A DNA stretch of 64,000 bases from the NCBI RefSeq assembly GCF_000425125.1, contig NZ_KE384308.1:116838-180837 (forward strand), read 5' to 3'. Made by a program: the position numbers and the translations under genes. This document shows, piece after piece, positions 18,383-28,032 of the stretch. This stretch comes from Paenibacillus taiwanensis DSM 18679 (GTDB taxonomy: Bacteria > Bacillota > Bacilli > Paenibacillales > Paenibacillaceae). A model generated the notes under the pieces. The model was not told where the DNA came from and ran no database searches. It was given only the letters and a program-made list of their open reading frames with translations. Position 1 is the stretch's first letter. Each line of letters opens with the position of its first letter.

Positions 18383-18719
18383 ACTAATGTGAGCTTATCA
18401 ACATAACTATATTTTGTCAATCCACTGTTTACGCTTTAATATTCATTACCGTTATGCGGTTTACTTCCACTTTCACTTTAGATATCCGGCCTGCGGCACA
18501 CAATATGACATGACACGTTGACTTACCTCAAATGAAGTCCATTTTTTGTGTTTAGCATAAAGCGGGTGCACTTTAAGGACATTAGCAAATGGTAAATAGG
18601 TTTTTGTCCATTCCTAATCCTGCCCCCTCACATACATTGATATTGTTAATCAGCAATTTCCAACTCTCTTTTGCAAGTGCAGTCAAATACAAAACATTTT
18701 CAGAAAAGGTGATGCGCTT

Positions 18720-19463
18720 TTGTCTGCTCGACATGTATTTAGTAAATGGAAAAAGAGTCAAGCTTTACAAAATTGTTCATTAAAGCGTTATATCCCAGAG
18801 ACCGCCCGCTACAATTACAGCCGCTTAGAAGAAATGTTGGGCAGGCACAAAATGGTGTACGTCAAACCAGACACTGGTACTCACGGTAAAGGGGTCATGC
18901 GTGCTAAAAAACGCGCCGATACCTCGTTTCAGTTGAGTGAAGGGGTATCGAGCTATTCCTTTCATTCCTTGGACCTGCTTCACAATAAGATCAGGTTACG
19001 CATCGGGAAGCGAAAATACTTGGTGCAACAGGGTATTCACATGCTCAGTCATAAAGGACGCAAGTTCGATCTCCGAGTACTCGTCCAAAAAAATCTAAAC
19101 AATCAGTGGGAAGCCATGTCCATTTTCGGAAGAAAAGCCGCCGCTCATAAAATTGTGACGAATGTTAGTAATGGCGGGAAGATGGAGACTTTATCTACAT
19201 TAATGAGTCCACATATGAGCAAGTCCTCTATTCGTCAACTCCGCACTGAATTGAACCAAATGGGATTAGCTGTAGGCAGACAGCTAAGTAAAAATTACAA
19301 AGGGCTGAAGGAGTTGGGGCTTGATATCGCTATCGATAAAAGTATGCGGCCCTGGATATTAGAGGTAAACACCAGACCTGCTATTTATGTCTACCGTACA
19401 TTTAACCCCGCTGCCTACCGTCGCATTCTGCGCTATGCCAAAGCTTATGGACGAACGAAGTAA
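18720..19463 (+). CDS. YheC/YheD family endospore coat-associated ATP-grasp protein
   Basis: The pattern FSKWKKSQAL..RYIPETARYNYSRLEEML..HKMVYVKPDTGTHGKGVMR is the signature of the YheC/D family, whose Bacillus members are associated with the spore coat; the C-terminus (LGLDIAIDKSMRPWILEVNTRPAIYVY) is the ATP-grasp metal-binding end. At 247 residues it is a short form with only the ATP-grasp part. The start is TTG at 18720, with AAAAGGTGATG ahead; no in-frame ATG is available near the conserved N-terminus. Ligase substrate unknown. Confidence 0.85.
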   Translation: MSARHVFSKWKKSQALQNCSLKRYIPETARYNYSRLEEMLGRHKMVYVKPDTGTHGKGVMRAKKRADTSFQLSEGVSSYSFHSLDLLHNKIRLRIGKRKYLVQQGIHMLSHKGRKFDLRVLVQKNLNNQWEAMSIFGRKAAAHKIVTNVSNGGKMETLSTLMSPHMSKSSIRQLRTELNQMGLAVGRQLSKNYKGLKELGLDIAIDKSMRPWILEVNTRPAIYVYRTFNPAAYRRILRYAKAYGRTK

Positions 19464-19487
19464 ATTAGGGTCACTTGAATGGCTAAT

Positions 19488-19510
19488 ACCCGTCCATGAT
19501 GTGGACGGGT
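19488..19510 (+). terminator. terminator of the spore-coat gene
   Basis: ACCCGTCC/GGACGGGT stem, 7-base loop, then TAGAACTTTTCT, 25 bases after the stop codon. The rest of this 469-base gap has no supported gene; a plus-strand frame at 19531 has no site or family. Confidence 0.75.
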
Positions 19511-19932
19511 TAGAACTTTTCTAAACTTGTTTGTGCCTTGAATTTGTTAGTGTGAACTCGAATAGTTTTCAGGAAGCTGTAATTAGCACTGCGAAAGCTG
19601 AGAACAACGCTATAATCATACTGGAATTCCAAGCCTATTCCTTACCGCCTAGTTCAAACGTAAACATCAAGCTAATGATCGAACCTACAAATAATCTAAT
19701 CTTGTTGAGTCTCACTTGACTTAGATGAAGGAATATGTAAAGATTAATATATTTTCATTTGGTATAATTGGTTATTATATAGCAATATTGGTTTAGCCCT
19801 CCTACACTTAATGATTAAGGTGAATTTTAAAAATGGATATGTACAATCGAATTAAAATAATGAAGCCCCCGTTTCCCTAGCTAAGCTTATCCTTTTCGAG
19901 GTTATATAAGCTTGTAGGAGGGCGAATATAAA

Positions 19933-21141
19933 GTGAAAACGAAAACAAATACCGTACCATCTTTGTTATTAATGATCGTTCTTGTAGCTTTTCCACAGAT
20001 CAGTGAAACCATATATACCCCATCTCTACCGGATATATCTCGCGTACTTGGCAGCTCGAATAGCGCAGTTCAGCTTACACTAAGCATTTACTTTATCGGA
20101 TTTGCGTTAGGTGTATTCTGTTGGGGATGGTTGTCGGATTTTATAGGACGAAGACCAGCGATGCTCGGTGGTCTTGCTATATATGGAATTGGAAGTGTGT
20201 TGTGCTATTTATCAGAATCTATTGAAATTCTTTTAATAAGTCGCTTTATTCAAGCCTTTGGCGCCGCTACGGGATCGATTATTACGCAGACGATTCTTCG
20301 TGAAAGTTTATCCGGGACCGAACGGCATACGATGTTTGCGCAGATATCTGCTGTAATCGCATTTACACCAGCTGTCGGGCCACTCATTGGTGGCTGGCTA
20401 GATCAAACTCTTGGTTTTAGATCGGTATTTTTTACACTTGTGATGTTAAGTGTAGTCCTGTTTGTTTATGCCCTATTGAGGTTGCCGGAAACAACAGATG
20501 TGTCTAAACGAAAAAAGGTTGCTATCATAGCAACCGCTAAAAAGATGCTGTTGTCACGACGTATTTTAGTTTTTGGCACGTTGATTGGCGGCATAAATGG
20601 TATTATTTTCAGCTATTATGCGGAGGCCCCTTTTTTATTTATTGAGCACTTCCATCTATCGCCTAGTGTTTATGGCTTCTTCGGGATTGTAGTTGCACTG
20701 GCTTCGATTTTAGGTTCAATGATATCTAAACAACGATTAACGAGGCAATCTCCAGAGAAAATTATATGCTCTGGTCTACTTGTTATGGGCGTTGGAGCAC
20801 TTGTGCTGACTGTTACAAGTACGATGGACATGCTTCCTAGGGGCATCGCTATATCGTGTCTATTAGTATCGATGTTTATCCTATTGTTAGGAGCAGGAAT
20901 TGCACTGCCTAACTGTCTAAGTCTCGCGCTTGTTGGCTTTCATGATGTGGTTGGAACGGCTGGCGCTATTTTCAGTTTAGGGTACTACTTGCTCGTTAGC
21001 TTAATTACTTGGGGAATGAGTGCTCTTCATAACGGCGCCCTGTTCACGATGCCATTATATTTCTTAGGGATAAGCTGGGGGATGTGGCTGCTAAGCAAAT
21101 ATGCTATGACTGCTGACCACGTATCAGAAGTAATGAACTAG
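19933..21141 (+). CDS. Bcr/CflA-type MFS multidrug efflux transporter
   Basis: 402 residues, 12 predicted membrane segments. The DHA1 motif A loop is GWLSDFIGRRPAMLGG between TM2 and TM3, followed by RFIQAFGAATGS (motif B) and AVGPLIGGWLDQTLGFRSVF (motif C, antiporter). Close in style to Bcr/CflA exporters for bicyclomycin and other drugs; the real substrate is unknown. Starts with GTG at 19933 behind GGAGGGCG. Single-gene unit with its own terminator. Confidence 0.9.
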   Translation: MKTKTNTVPSLLLMIVLVAFPQISETIYTPSLPDISRVLGSSNSAVQLTLSIYFIGFALGVFCWGWLSDFIGRRPAMLGGLAIYGIGSVLCYLSESIEILLISRFIQAFGAATGSIITQTILRESLSGTERHTMFAQISAVIAFTPAVGPLIGGWLDQTLGFRSVFFTLVMLSVVLFVYALLRLPETTDVSKRKKVAIIATAKKMLLSRRILVFGTLIGGINGIIFSYYAEAPFLFIEHFHLSPSVYGFFGIVVALASILGSMISKQRLTRQSPEKIICSGLLVMGVGALVLTVTSTMDMLPRGIAISCLLVSMFILLLGAGIALPNCLSLALVGFHDVVGTAGAIFSLGYYLLVSLITWGMSALHNGALFTMPLYFLGISWGMWLLSKYAMTADHVSEVMN

Positions 21142-21216
21142 AGTGAACAAATGCAGATGGACTTATAACGCTTCAAAAGGAGAATAAACGGGGCAAAATT
21201 AGTTCTTCCTTCTTGA

Positions 21217-21250
21217 AAAAAAGCAGCACTTGTAATAGTGCTGCTTTTTT
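21217..21250 (+). terminator. terminator of the Bcr/CflA-type gene
   Basis: Perfect 14-bp stem AAAAAAGCAGCACT/AGTGCTGCTTTTTT with a 6-base loop. The remainder of the gap to 21444 holds the promoter of the next gene but no ORF. Confidence 0.9.
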
Positions 21251-21444
21251 GTATCCATAATAAGCAATAGTAACAAAAAATGCGAAATGCCTCTCCCCTA
21301 TTTAGATTATGTTGAATGCCAGCAATAGCAGCAATAATGATAACGTGCTATGTATTTATTCCTATTATTTGTTGATGAACAACACGTTGTATTATAAAAT
21401 AATAAGATTGTGAATTTATTTTTTTGTGAAATTAGGAGGAAGTA

Positions 21445-22449
21445 ATGGAGCTCGAGCCGGAACGTGAAAATTTAGTACAATTACTTAAGAAAGGAAACAA
21501 ATCTTCAGCGCTTGCCATGATAGGTAATGCTTTTATTGCGATTGCAAAAGGTGTGGGAGCAGCGATGAGCGGCAGCGGAGCCATGTTTGCCTCTGCAATG
21601 CATTCACTAGCGGACAGCGTGAATCAAGGATTTGTGTTTGCAGGGAGCATCCTTGCAGAAAAGAAACCAACCCGCCAATTTCCGACTGGCTTTGGCCGTG
21701 TGATCAATATCTTTTGTATGATTGCAGTTATCGTGGTCACGATCATGGCTTATGAAACGGTTCGTGAAGGATGGCATTTGCTTCAACATCCTGTTCAAGC
21801 TAGCGCTGGCGGAGCATTTTGGATAAATATTGCCGCCTTATTGTTAAACCTGGCTGTTGACGGTGCCATCTTGTTAAAAGCGATGAAAGAAATTAATAAA
21901 GAAGCAAGAGTTCACACAGAAGGATTTGCATTTATTCCAGCCGCGTTTAAACATGTGGGTCGTTCTGCACCTCCTACTCGATTAGTATTTTATGAAGATC
22001 TAGTTGCCGTGACGGGTGCACTTCTCGCCATGATTGCCGTTATTGTTACTTCTCTAACCTCGTTTGAAGCACTTGATGGTGTTGTCACGATGCTGATTGG
22101 ACTGCTTATGGTTGGTGTTGCTTTCCGTGTTGGCTATGATAATATGGTAGGCTTAATTGGCGTATCAGCACCCCGTGATGTTGCCGAGAGAGTGGCTTCA
22201 ATTATACTTGCAGATCTCGATGTGACAGACATCAACGATTTGCGGATTACACAAGAAGGACGCTATTATCACGTGGATGCTATGATTGAATTGCGTAAAG
22301 GTTTGTCATTGGCGGATGCTGATGATATCAAGTTCCGAGTTCAAGATCAGTTGATGGCAGATCCAGACATTACTGACGTAGTGTTAGGTATTATAGAAGA
22401 CAACGGTGTAAAAGACTGGACGCCGAACGTACTGAATGAATTTTCATAA
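21445..22449 (+). CDS. cation diffusion facilitator (CDF) family metal exporter
   Basis: 334 residues with about six membrane segments: ALAMIGNAFIAIAKGVGAAMSGSGAMFASAMHSLADSVNQ contains the paired metal-ligand pattern of TM2 (here S..HSLADS), RQFPTGFGRVINIF follows, and the cytoplasmic C-terminal domain (DLDVTDINDLRITQEGRYYHVDAMIEL) is the CDF ferredoxin-like dimer domain. It should export a divalent cation (Zn, Mn or Fe) in exchange for protons. AGGAGGAAGTA precedes the ATG. Substrate metal not predictable by eye. Confidence 0.9.
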   Translation: MELEPERENLVQLLKKGNKSSALAMIGNAFIAIAKGVGAAMSGSGAMFASAMHSLADSVNQGFVFAGSILAEKKPTRQFPTGFGRVINIFCMIAVIVVTIMAYETVREGWHLLQHPVQASAGGAFWINIAALLLNLAVDGAILLKAMKEINKEARVHTEGFAFIPAAFKHVGRSAPPTRLVFYEDLVAVTGALLAMIAVIVTSLTSFEALDGVVTMLIGLLMVGVAFRVGYDNMVGLIGVSAPRDVAERVASIILADLDVTDINDLRITQEGRYYHVDAMIELRKGLSLADADDIKFRVQDQLMADPDITDVVLGIIEDNGVKDWTPNVLNEFS

Positions 22450-22459
22450 ATAAAAATAT

Positions 22460-22512
22460 AGCGGTACTTACAAACACGGGACGATTCCCTGCATGTATGT
22501 GCCGCTTTTATT
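22460..22512 (+). terminator. terminator of the CDF gene
   Basis: AGCGG.AC..ACA / TGT..GT.CCGCT long stem with an inner CGGG/CCCTG hairpin, ending in TTTTATTAT. Confidence 0.65.
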
Positions 22513-22593
22513 ATACCAATAGCAAGAAAGATATCTTATTTACAGACTTATTTAAGTTGTGCAGCTGAAAAGTTAGCTCAGGAACTGTCTATT

Positions 22594-24000
22594 TCATTGT
22601 TCCTGTATTTGTTGTGCGATCTCAGCAAATTGTCGAATCCCAGCACGTATTTGCTCCTCATTTACAAATGAATAACTCAGTCTGATCCAAGTCTGCATCT
22701 CATCCAACGGATCACAAATCTGACCCGGTACGAAGGAAATCGATTGGTGGACGCTCTTATCTAACAACGTTTTCACTGGAATTGTATCCGGCAGCTGGAG
22801 CCATAGATTGAGACCTCCTTTTGGAGTGATCCATCTCCAATTGATCGGCGCCTCTGCTAATTCCTCTTCCATAATATCTCTTCTGATTTGTAGAGCTATA
22901 CGCAGCTTTTCCAGATGCTGCTGCATTCGCTCGGACTGAAAGTAATGGACAAATATTTTCTGGGTCACTAACGGTGTTCCGTTATCAGCCAATGACTTGA
23001 CCTTTATAAGCGGCTCTATTACGGATTTTCGGGCAAATACGGCGCAAATCCGTAAACCTGGTGCTACATACTTACTGAAACTCCGGAGATATACGACCCA
23101 TCCTTCTGTATCGTATGTGAACAAGGGCGGGGGTGGCTGTTCATCAAAATACATCTCGTGAAACGCATCGTCCTCAATGATCAAACAACGATATCTTTCA
23201 GCCAACTCTACAAGCTGCTTCCGTTGCGAGACCGGCACAGTATACCCAGTTGGATTGTGAAAAGTGGGATTCATATAAAAGAAGCGCGGTTTGTGCTTTT
23301 TCATCAACATCTCTACTCTATCCAAATCATAGCCATCCGGTGATATATCTACAGAAATCAATCTAGCACCTTGCCCTTGGAATACATCAATCGCAGCGCT
23401 GTAAGTCGGTCGTTCCACCAAAATCGCATCCAACGGTTTTATAAATAGCCTCGACAGCAAATCAATAGCCTGCTGTGCACCTGTCGTGATAAGCACTTCA
23501 TTAGTACGCAAATGAACCCGATATTGTCGTATAACATATTGGCAAAGGACATCTCGCAGTTCCTCATCCCCTTGCGCAGTCGAATAAGTCCCCATCAGCT
23601 TAGGATATATATCAAATACCTTCTTGACGTACTCGGACAAAAATAAGTTGGGCAGCAAATTAGGATCTATCAACGCTTGTGAGAATTGGTATGCAGCAGT
23701 TATTCTATGAATGTCCGATAATTTGCTGTTTAACTGTACATTAGAACATGCGATAGGCAAGTACGCGTCATGCTCATACGAAAATTGATCCAACCGATCA
23801 GGACTAACGTAATAGCCCGACTTTTCCTTGACATAGGCTACGCCATTCTGTTTTAACAATTGATACGCTTTGAATACAGTCAGTCTATTTATACCCAATT
23901 CGAGGGCTAGCAGTCGAATCGAAGGCAGCTTATCATGTACTTTCCATTCGCCTCTGTTAATCCTCGCGATAATGTGATCGTATACTTGTTTAAACAGCAT
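22594..24000 (-). CDS. MocR-family regulator (GntR DNA-binding domain fused to aminotransferase domain)
   Basis: Residues 1-70 form a GntR winged helix (RINRGEWKVHDKLPSIRLLALELGINRLTVFKAYQLL). The rest is a fold-type I aminotransferase domain, with the substrate loop NPTFHNPTGYTVP, IIEDDAFHEMYFD and the PLP lysine in LRSFSKYVAPGLRI. MocR proteins use PLP to sense an amino compound rather than to catalyse. Start at 24000 behind AAGGGGGC. It is divergent from a DMT exporter gene 114 bases away, which is the most likely target. Confidence 0.92.
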   Translation of the reverse strand: MLFKQVYDHIIARINRGEWKVHDKLPSIRLLALELGINRLTVFKAYQLLKQNGVAYVKEKSGYYVSPDRLDQFSYEHDAYLPIACSNVQLNSKLSDIHRITAAYQFSQALIDPNLLPNLFLSEYVKKVFDIYPKLMGTYSTAQGDEELRDVLCQYVIRQYRVHLRTNEVLITTGAQQAIDLLSRLFIKPLDAILVERPTYSAAIDVFQGQGARLISVDISPDGYDLDRVEMLMKKHKPRFFYMNPTFHNPTGYTVPVSQRKQLVELAERYRCLIIEDDAFHEMYFDEQPPPPLFTYDTEGWVVYLRSFSKYVAPGLRICAVFARKSVIEPLIKVKSLADNGTPLVTQKIFVHYFQSERMQQHLEKLRIALQIRRDIMEEELAEAPINWRWITPKGGLNLWLQLPDTIPVKTLLDKSVHQSISFVPGQICDPLDEMQTWIRLSYSFVNEEQIRAGIRQFAEIAQQIQEQ

Positions 24001-24114
24001 GCAAGTCGCCCCCTTTATTTCAATATTGTACACGAATCACGGTTCATCTGTTCTGTTTGTATTTATCTGTTCTATAGCCAAAGGTGTATGATCATTCACA
24101 GAGGGGGAGAAATT

Positions 24115-25047
24115 ATGGTTATCTTAAATTATTTGCTCGTATGTCTCATATTTGGTACAACATTTCTAGCGATCAAGATCGGTGTTGATGCCTCTGCACC
24201 ACCATTTTTATCTTCGGGTATTCGATTTTTTGTAGCAGGACTACTTTTATTCGTCTGGATGATGTGGAGGAAAAAAGCAAGCTTCTCACTCCTTCTCCGC
24301 AAGGAAATGCTGCTTACAGGAATTGGTTTAACATTTGGTACTTTTGCAGCCTTGTATTGGGGAGAACAATACGTCTCCTCAGGAATTGCGGCAGTATTTT
24401 CAGCTACTGCTCCGATTTTGATTCTATTGCTGCAAACCATCATCATGCGTCAGTCGCCTAGCCGTCGTTCTTTAATTGGCTGCATTATTGGTCTTATAGG
24501 CGTGACGCTAATTATTCTACCTACGATTACGTTATCAGCAAGTATATGGCTGCTTATTGGCAGTCTTATCATCTTGATTGGTCAACTGTTCTATTCATGT
24601 GGAGCCATTTATTCAAAAAGCGTCACGAAACGTTTCCCGGAGACATCACCCATTGCGCTAAACGCAGCTCAAATGATGTATGGTGGAGCACTGCTGCTCT
24701 TACTGTCTGCATGCACGGAAAAATGGTACTTTCACAGTTTACTATCGGCAGAAGCAATTGGCTCTATGCTCTATCTCATTGTCATCGGTTCGATGATTGG
24801 TCATAGTCTGTTTTATTGGTTAGTCGTCAAGACGAGTCCGATTTTTGCCTCAACCTGGCTTTACATCTCACCATTAATTGCACTTACGATTGGAGTGATC
24901 TTCTATGGTGAAGCCATTACATGGTTAACCATTATCGGTGCTATTACGATTATTGTGGGAACTGTACTTGTTAACTTTGACAACTTAAAGCAGTTGTTTA
25001 AGAAGCCACAGCGAGAAATAGGTAAGCTTCAGAATGTGACATCCTGA
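24115..25047 (+). CDS. EamA/DMT superfamily transporter
   Basis: About 310 residues with ten membrane segments in two EamA repeats (LLVCLIFGTTFLAIKIGVDASAPPFLSSGIRFFVAGLLLF for the first; VIGSMIGHSLFYWLVVKTSPIFASTWLYISPLIALTIGVIFYGE for the second). Members export amino acids or drugs. ATG at 24115 follows GAGGGGGAG; the frame is open further upstream but that part overlaps the MocR gene. Divergent from and probably controlled by the MocR regulator. Confidence 0.9.
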   Translation: MVILNYLLVCLIFGTTFLAIKIGVDASAPPFLSSGIRFFVAGLLLFVWMMWRKKASFSLLLRKEMLLTGIGLTFGTFAALYWGEQYVSSGIAAVFSATAPILILLLQTIIMRQSPSRRSLIGCIIGLIGVTLIILPTITLSASIWLLIGSLIILIGQLFYSCGAIYSKSVTKRFPETSPIALNAAQMMYGGALLLLLSACTEKWYFHSLLSAEAIGSMLYLIVIGSMIGHSLFYWLVVKTSPIFASTWLYISPLIALTIGVIFYGEAITWLTIIGAITIIVGTVLVNFDNLKQLFKKPQREIGKLQNVTS

Positions 25048-25091
25048 TACAGTTAGTAGTTTAACTCTTCGATTTTTTATAACTATAACAA

Positions 25092-25121
25092 GCGCCATTC
25101 GAATTATTCTGCGAATGGCGC
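25092..25121 (+). terminator. terminator between EamA and oxidoreductase genes
   Basis: GCGCCATTCG/CGAATGGCGC, perfect 10-bp stem with a 10-base loop, between convergent genes; short T-rich flanks. Confidence 0.7.
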
Positions 25122-25190
25122 CATTATTTCTATCACTGATTCAGATGTAATATACCGTATTTCCTTGAGAAATTCACCAGTTTGAGTGGC

Positions 25191-26120
25191 TTATGCTTCA
25201 GATAGAAGCAGCTTTTCAATTAGCATATGGGAATCCATCACTTGATCAGCCCGTATACTGCATTGCTCCGGTACGTCCAGTGACTCCAAAAAGTGTTGGA
25301 TAACTCCAGCAAATCCACGTCGATCACCGATCGTATCCCAGCTTCCAAACTTTTTCACTTGTTGACCACTTTTGCGATCATTCCATACAGCAGCCTCCAG
25401 ATTCACAATTTCAACCGATCTGCCGCCTCCGTGAAGTTCTACCTTTTCCATATCAGCACCTGCTTGACGGTTCATACTAAATAACGCAGGCGAGTGGCCA
25501 AATACTAGTTGGCCTGTCGCATGCAGCAACCGATTTTGGTCATCCTTTTCCTGATAATAGGAAGCAATCTCATATGGCTTGGCTCCCATCCACAGAAGCA
25601 AATCGATCATATGAATCAAATCGTCATATAACGTTTCCTTAGCACTCAACGCCTGCTGCTTCGTCCGATGCTTTTGCGCGATACACAAGTCGAATCCGCC
25701 TACTTCGTCCAGCCAAGCCTTTGCCTGCTGATACATAGGTGCGAAGCGGCGGTTAAAGCCGACAGCAAGCAATCGATCATACTTCGCCGCAGCCTCGATC
25801 ATTCGCATTGAAGCGTCAATATGATAGGAGAGCGGTTTATCTATGTACACATGAATGCCGCGTGACAAACATTGGATGGCCATTTGTTCATGTATCTCGG
25901 TAGGCGTATGAATAAATACTGCGTCCAGTTCCTGCTCAAGCAGCGAATCCAAGTCAGTAAATCGACCAGCTATTCGATAACGATTACCTATCGTTTCAAC
26001 GGTTTCAGGAGTGCGGGCCATAATTCCCGCAATTTCCACGTTGTCAAATTGAGTCAGTACAGGCAGATACGCTTTCTGTGCAATATCTCCTAGACCGATG
26101 ATTCCAATCTTTTTATTCAT
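25191..26120 (-). CDS. Gfo/Idh/MocA family oxidoreductase
   Basis: 309 residues. Rossmann NAD(P) site at the N-terminus (KIGIIGLGDIAQKAYLPVL), the conserved Lys in GIHVYIDKPLSYH (about residue 95), and the C-terminal alpha/beta domain with YDDLIHMIDLLLWMGAKP. It resembles YvaA/virulence-factor type sugar dehydrogenases, but the substrate (probably a sugar or cyclitol) is not predictable. AGGAGG precedes the ATG. No operon partner. Confidence 0.88.
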   Translation of the reverse strand: MNKKIGIIGLGDIAQKAYLPVLTQFDNVEIAGIMARTPETVETIGNRYRIAGRFTDLDSLLEQELDAVFIHTPTEIHEQMAIQCLSRGIHVYIDKPLSYHIDASMRMIEAAAKYDRLLAVGFNRRFAPMYQQAKAWLDEVGGFDLCIAQKHRTKQQALSAKETLYDDLIHMIDLLLWMGAKPYEIASYYQEKDDQNRLLHATGQLVFGHSPALFSMNRQAGADMEKVELHGGGRSVEIVNLEAAVWNDRKSGQQVKKFGSWDTIGDRRGFAGVIQHFLESLDVPEQCSIRADQVMDSHMLIEKLLLSEA

Positions 26121-26294
26121 AGTATTGAGCCTCCTGCTGATTCATGTATTTTACTGGTACACCCAAAGAACCAGCATGTAGTGTGCTTAAATATGAGCTA
26201 TAAGGGTGTTATTATCCGTTCGTTTAAAGTAATTATAACACGATAATTGTTTCCCCCTAATATACGTTATCATCCTACCTCTAAATGAGAGAAA

Positions 26295-26328
26295 GAGTGA
26301 CCCATGACCATTATGGTAATGAGTCACC
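26295..26328 (-). terminator. terminator of the MFS gene
   Basis: GAGTGACCCATGACCAT pairs with ATGGTAATGAGTCACC around a short loop; on the minus strand it is followed by CTTTCTC. It lies 114 bases beyond the MFS stop. The rest of 26121-26441 shows no gene. Confidence 0.55.
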
Positions 26329-26441
26329 CTTCTCTTGCTTCGATTAGAAGTCTCCCGTAAAGCACTAAAATTGTATCCGTATTTTCATCAAAGAAGTTAT
26401 TGATTTATCGCAAGTTGTTAGGCTGATGTTATTCCTGCAAA

Positions 26442-27647
26442 TCAATTCATACGCAGCCGAGAGTGTCTATAAGCAAGTATGGCACATAGCATAACCAGGC
26501 ACCCACAACCGATGAGTATGTCTTCTATATGAATCACATCCCCTAGTGGACCAAACAGCATTATACCAAGTGGCAAGGCGCATGAATTGGACATATGCAT
26601 TAGACTAAACACGCGTCCATGCATATGTGGCTCGACTCGTTCTTGTAGCAGCACCGTTATCGGCGAATTGAAACACGGCATTGTGATGCCAATGAGGAAG
26701 TTTGCTGCCAAATACATAATAAAAACCGGAGCAATCCCAAGCCCGATCATGAGCAGTCCGTAAAGTGTACATGCCAGAAGGATAGTATGCATACGATTAC
26801 GAAAGCCTCCCCAGGATGCAATCAGCACACCACCAAGAAGTGCGCCAGCGCTAAACGTCATTTCACTAATCGTTAATCGCCACACTTCTGCACCAAAGGA
26901 GCGACTCACCATTAATGGTGTTAAAAAAGCAGATGGACTAATTAGTATAAGAACAAGAAATAAGAACATAAGCAATCGTTTGATGAAGGTGTGCTCTTTC
27001 ATATACATGAATCCCTGCTTCATCTCATACCAGTTGGACCTGAGCTCACTACCTGGTCTTGTTATTGTTGGTACTTTGATTGTAAGCATAATAATAATTC
27101 CTACGATTGCCGTGATGACATCAATTATAAATACAGTCTCTAATGGAGCAATTGACAACATCACGCCACCTGCTGCCGGCGAAAGAAACATCATCAGAGA
27201 TGAGATGCTGCCATTTATTCCATTTACCTTCATCAGCTTGTCCTGCGGGACGATTTGAGGAATAAGTGCATTTACGGCAGGCGTTTGTATGCCGGTGCCT
27301 GCCGCACGAATAAGTAGCAATGGATAAAGCAGCACTATGTCTTTGAAGCCTGCACAAAATAATACCGTAAGCATAAGGGTTGACCCCGCGATCACACCAT
27401 CTGCCAACATTATCAATTTTTTTCGATTATAGCGGTCAATCCAAACTCCGGCAAACAAAGAGATCACTATTTGTGGTAGAAAACCACAGACGGTAGATAC
27501 CATCAACATCATACCTGAGGAAGTTTGTAAAGTGATATACCAAATAATCGCATACTGGACTAAAGAAGAACCAAATAAGGATATGGTTTGGGCGGTCAAA
27601 AATAAAGTAATTTGGGATTTCCATCTGGAATTTATGTTTGTTGTCAT
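26442..27647 (-). CDS. MFS transporter (MefA/TetV-like efflux family)
   Basis: 401 residues with 12 membrane segments. FAGVWIDRYNRKKLIMLADGVIAGS is the TM2-3 loop typical of the group that includes macrolide MefA and related pumps; RAAGTGIQTPAVNALIPQIVPQDKLMKVNGINGS is also characteristic. Start at 27647 behind GAGGAG. The 5' untranslated region carries a terminator-like hairpin (27702-27746), so expression may be controlled by attenuation. Substrate unknown. Confidence 0.88.
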   Translation of the reverse strand: MTTNINSRWKSQITLFLTAQTISLFGSSLVQYAIIWYITLQTSSGMMLMVSTVCGFLPQIVISLFAGVWIDRYNRKKLIMLADGVIAGSTLMLTVLFCAGFKDIVLLYPLLLIRAAGTGIQTPAVNALIPQIVPQDKLMKVNGINGSISSLMMFLSPAAGGVMLSIAPLETVFIIDVITAIVGIIIMLTIKVPTITRPGSELRSNWYEMKQGFMYMKEHTFIKRLLMFLFLVLILISPSAFLTPLMVSRSFGAEVWRLTISEMTFSAGALLGGVLIASWGGFRNRMHTILLACTLYGLLMIGLGIAPVFIMYLAANFLIGITMPCFNSPITVLLQERVEPHMHGRVFSLMHMSNSCALPLGIMLFGPLGDVIHIEDILIGCGCLVMLCAILAYRHSRLRMN

Positions 27648-27701
27648 GGTGGATTATTCTCCTCTATCTATTATTCCTCTTTTCTCGGATATCAAATAAA
27701 A

Positions 27702-27746
27702 GAAGCAGAAAGCATCACACCCTGGTAGGTGCAAGCCCCCTGCTTC
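27702..27746 (-). terminator. leader hairpin / possible attenuator ahead of the MFS gene
   Basis: Minus strand: GAAGCAG (27740-27746) pairs with CTGCTTC (27702-27708), with an inner CACC/GGTG helix, directly followed by TTTTATTTGAT, and the MFS ribosome binding site comes 45 bases later. A terminator between promoter and gene suggests conditional read-through. Confidence 0.5.
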
Positions 27747-27812
27747 ATGTACACGTCAAAACGGTACAGCTATACCTAATTCAATAACATACTGAATCGG
27801 TTATATCACAAA

Positions 27813-27842
27813 AGGCTGTAGACAAAACTTTGTCTACAGCCT
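27813..27842. terminator. perfect 14-bp hairpin
   Basis: AGGCTGTAGACAAA/TTTGTCTACAGCCT with a 2-base loop; on the minus strand it ends in TTTTGTG. No neighbouring gene obviously needs it, so it may end a short transcript from the 28 kb region. Confidence 0.5.
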
Positions 27843-27925
27843 CTTAATCTGTAACACCGACAGAAAGCACAACTAAATAAGCGTGAGGATTCACACCAAA
27901 TTTAACCTGCTATCGGTCGATGAAT

Positions 27926-27943
27926 AAAAGCAATTACGCTTTT
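27926..27943 (-). terminator. small hairpin directly after the 28-residue ORF
   Basis: AAAAGC/GCTTTT stem with a 6-base loop, three bases past the stop of the ORF at 27946-28032, minus strand, followed by ATTC. Confidence 0.4.
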
Positions 27944-27945
27944 GA

Positions 27946-28032
27946 TTAAGCTCCGGACAACGTTTCATCGTGTTTATCCATTTGTACGGAGCAGCGTTTT
28001 GGATATCGTTTAACTGTGTTTAAGCGATCCAT
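27946..28032 (-). CDS. possible 28-residue basic peptide
   Basis: ATG at 28032 follows AAAGGGTG by ten bases and encodes a charged peptide beginning MDRLNTVKRYPKRCSVQMDK, with one cysteine and no signal peptide, closed by a hairpin. It sits in an 840-base stretch (27648-28487) without other genes. No family recognised; could be chance. Confidence 0.25.
   Translation of the reverse strand: MDRLNTVKRYPKRCSVQMDKHDETLSGA

Noticed and set aside
19531-19719. 62-codon plus-strand frame, and an opposite-strand frame coding two hydrophobic stretches split by a TAG
   Set aside because: The plus frame has no ribosome binding site or family. The minus frame could be a decayed small membrane protein but is interrupted and too short to support.
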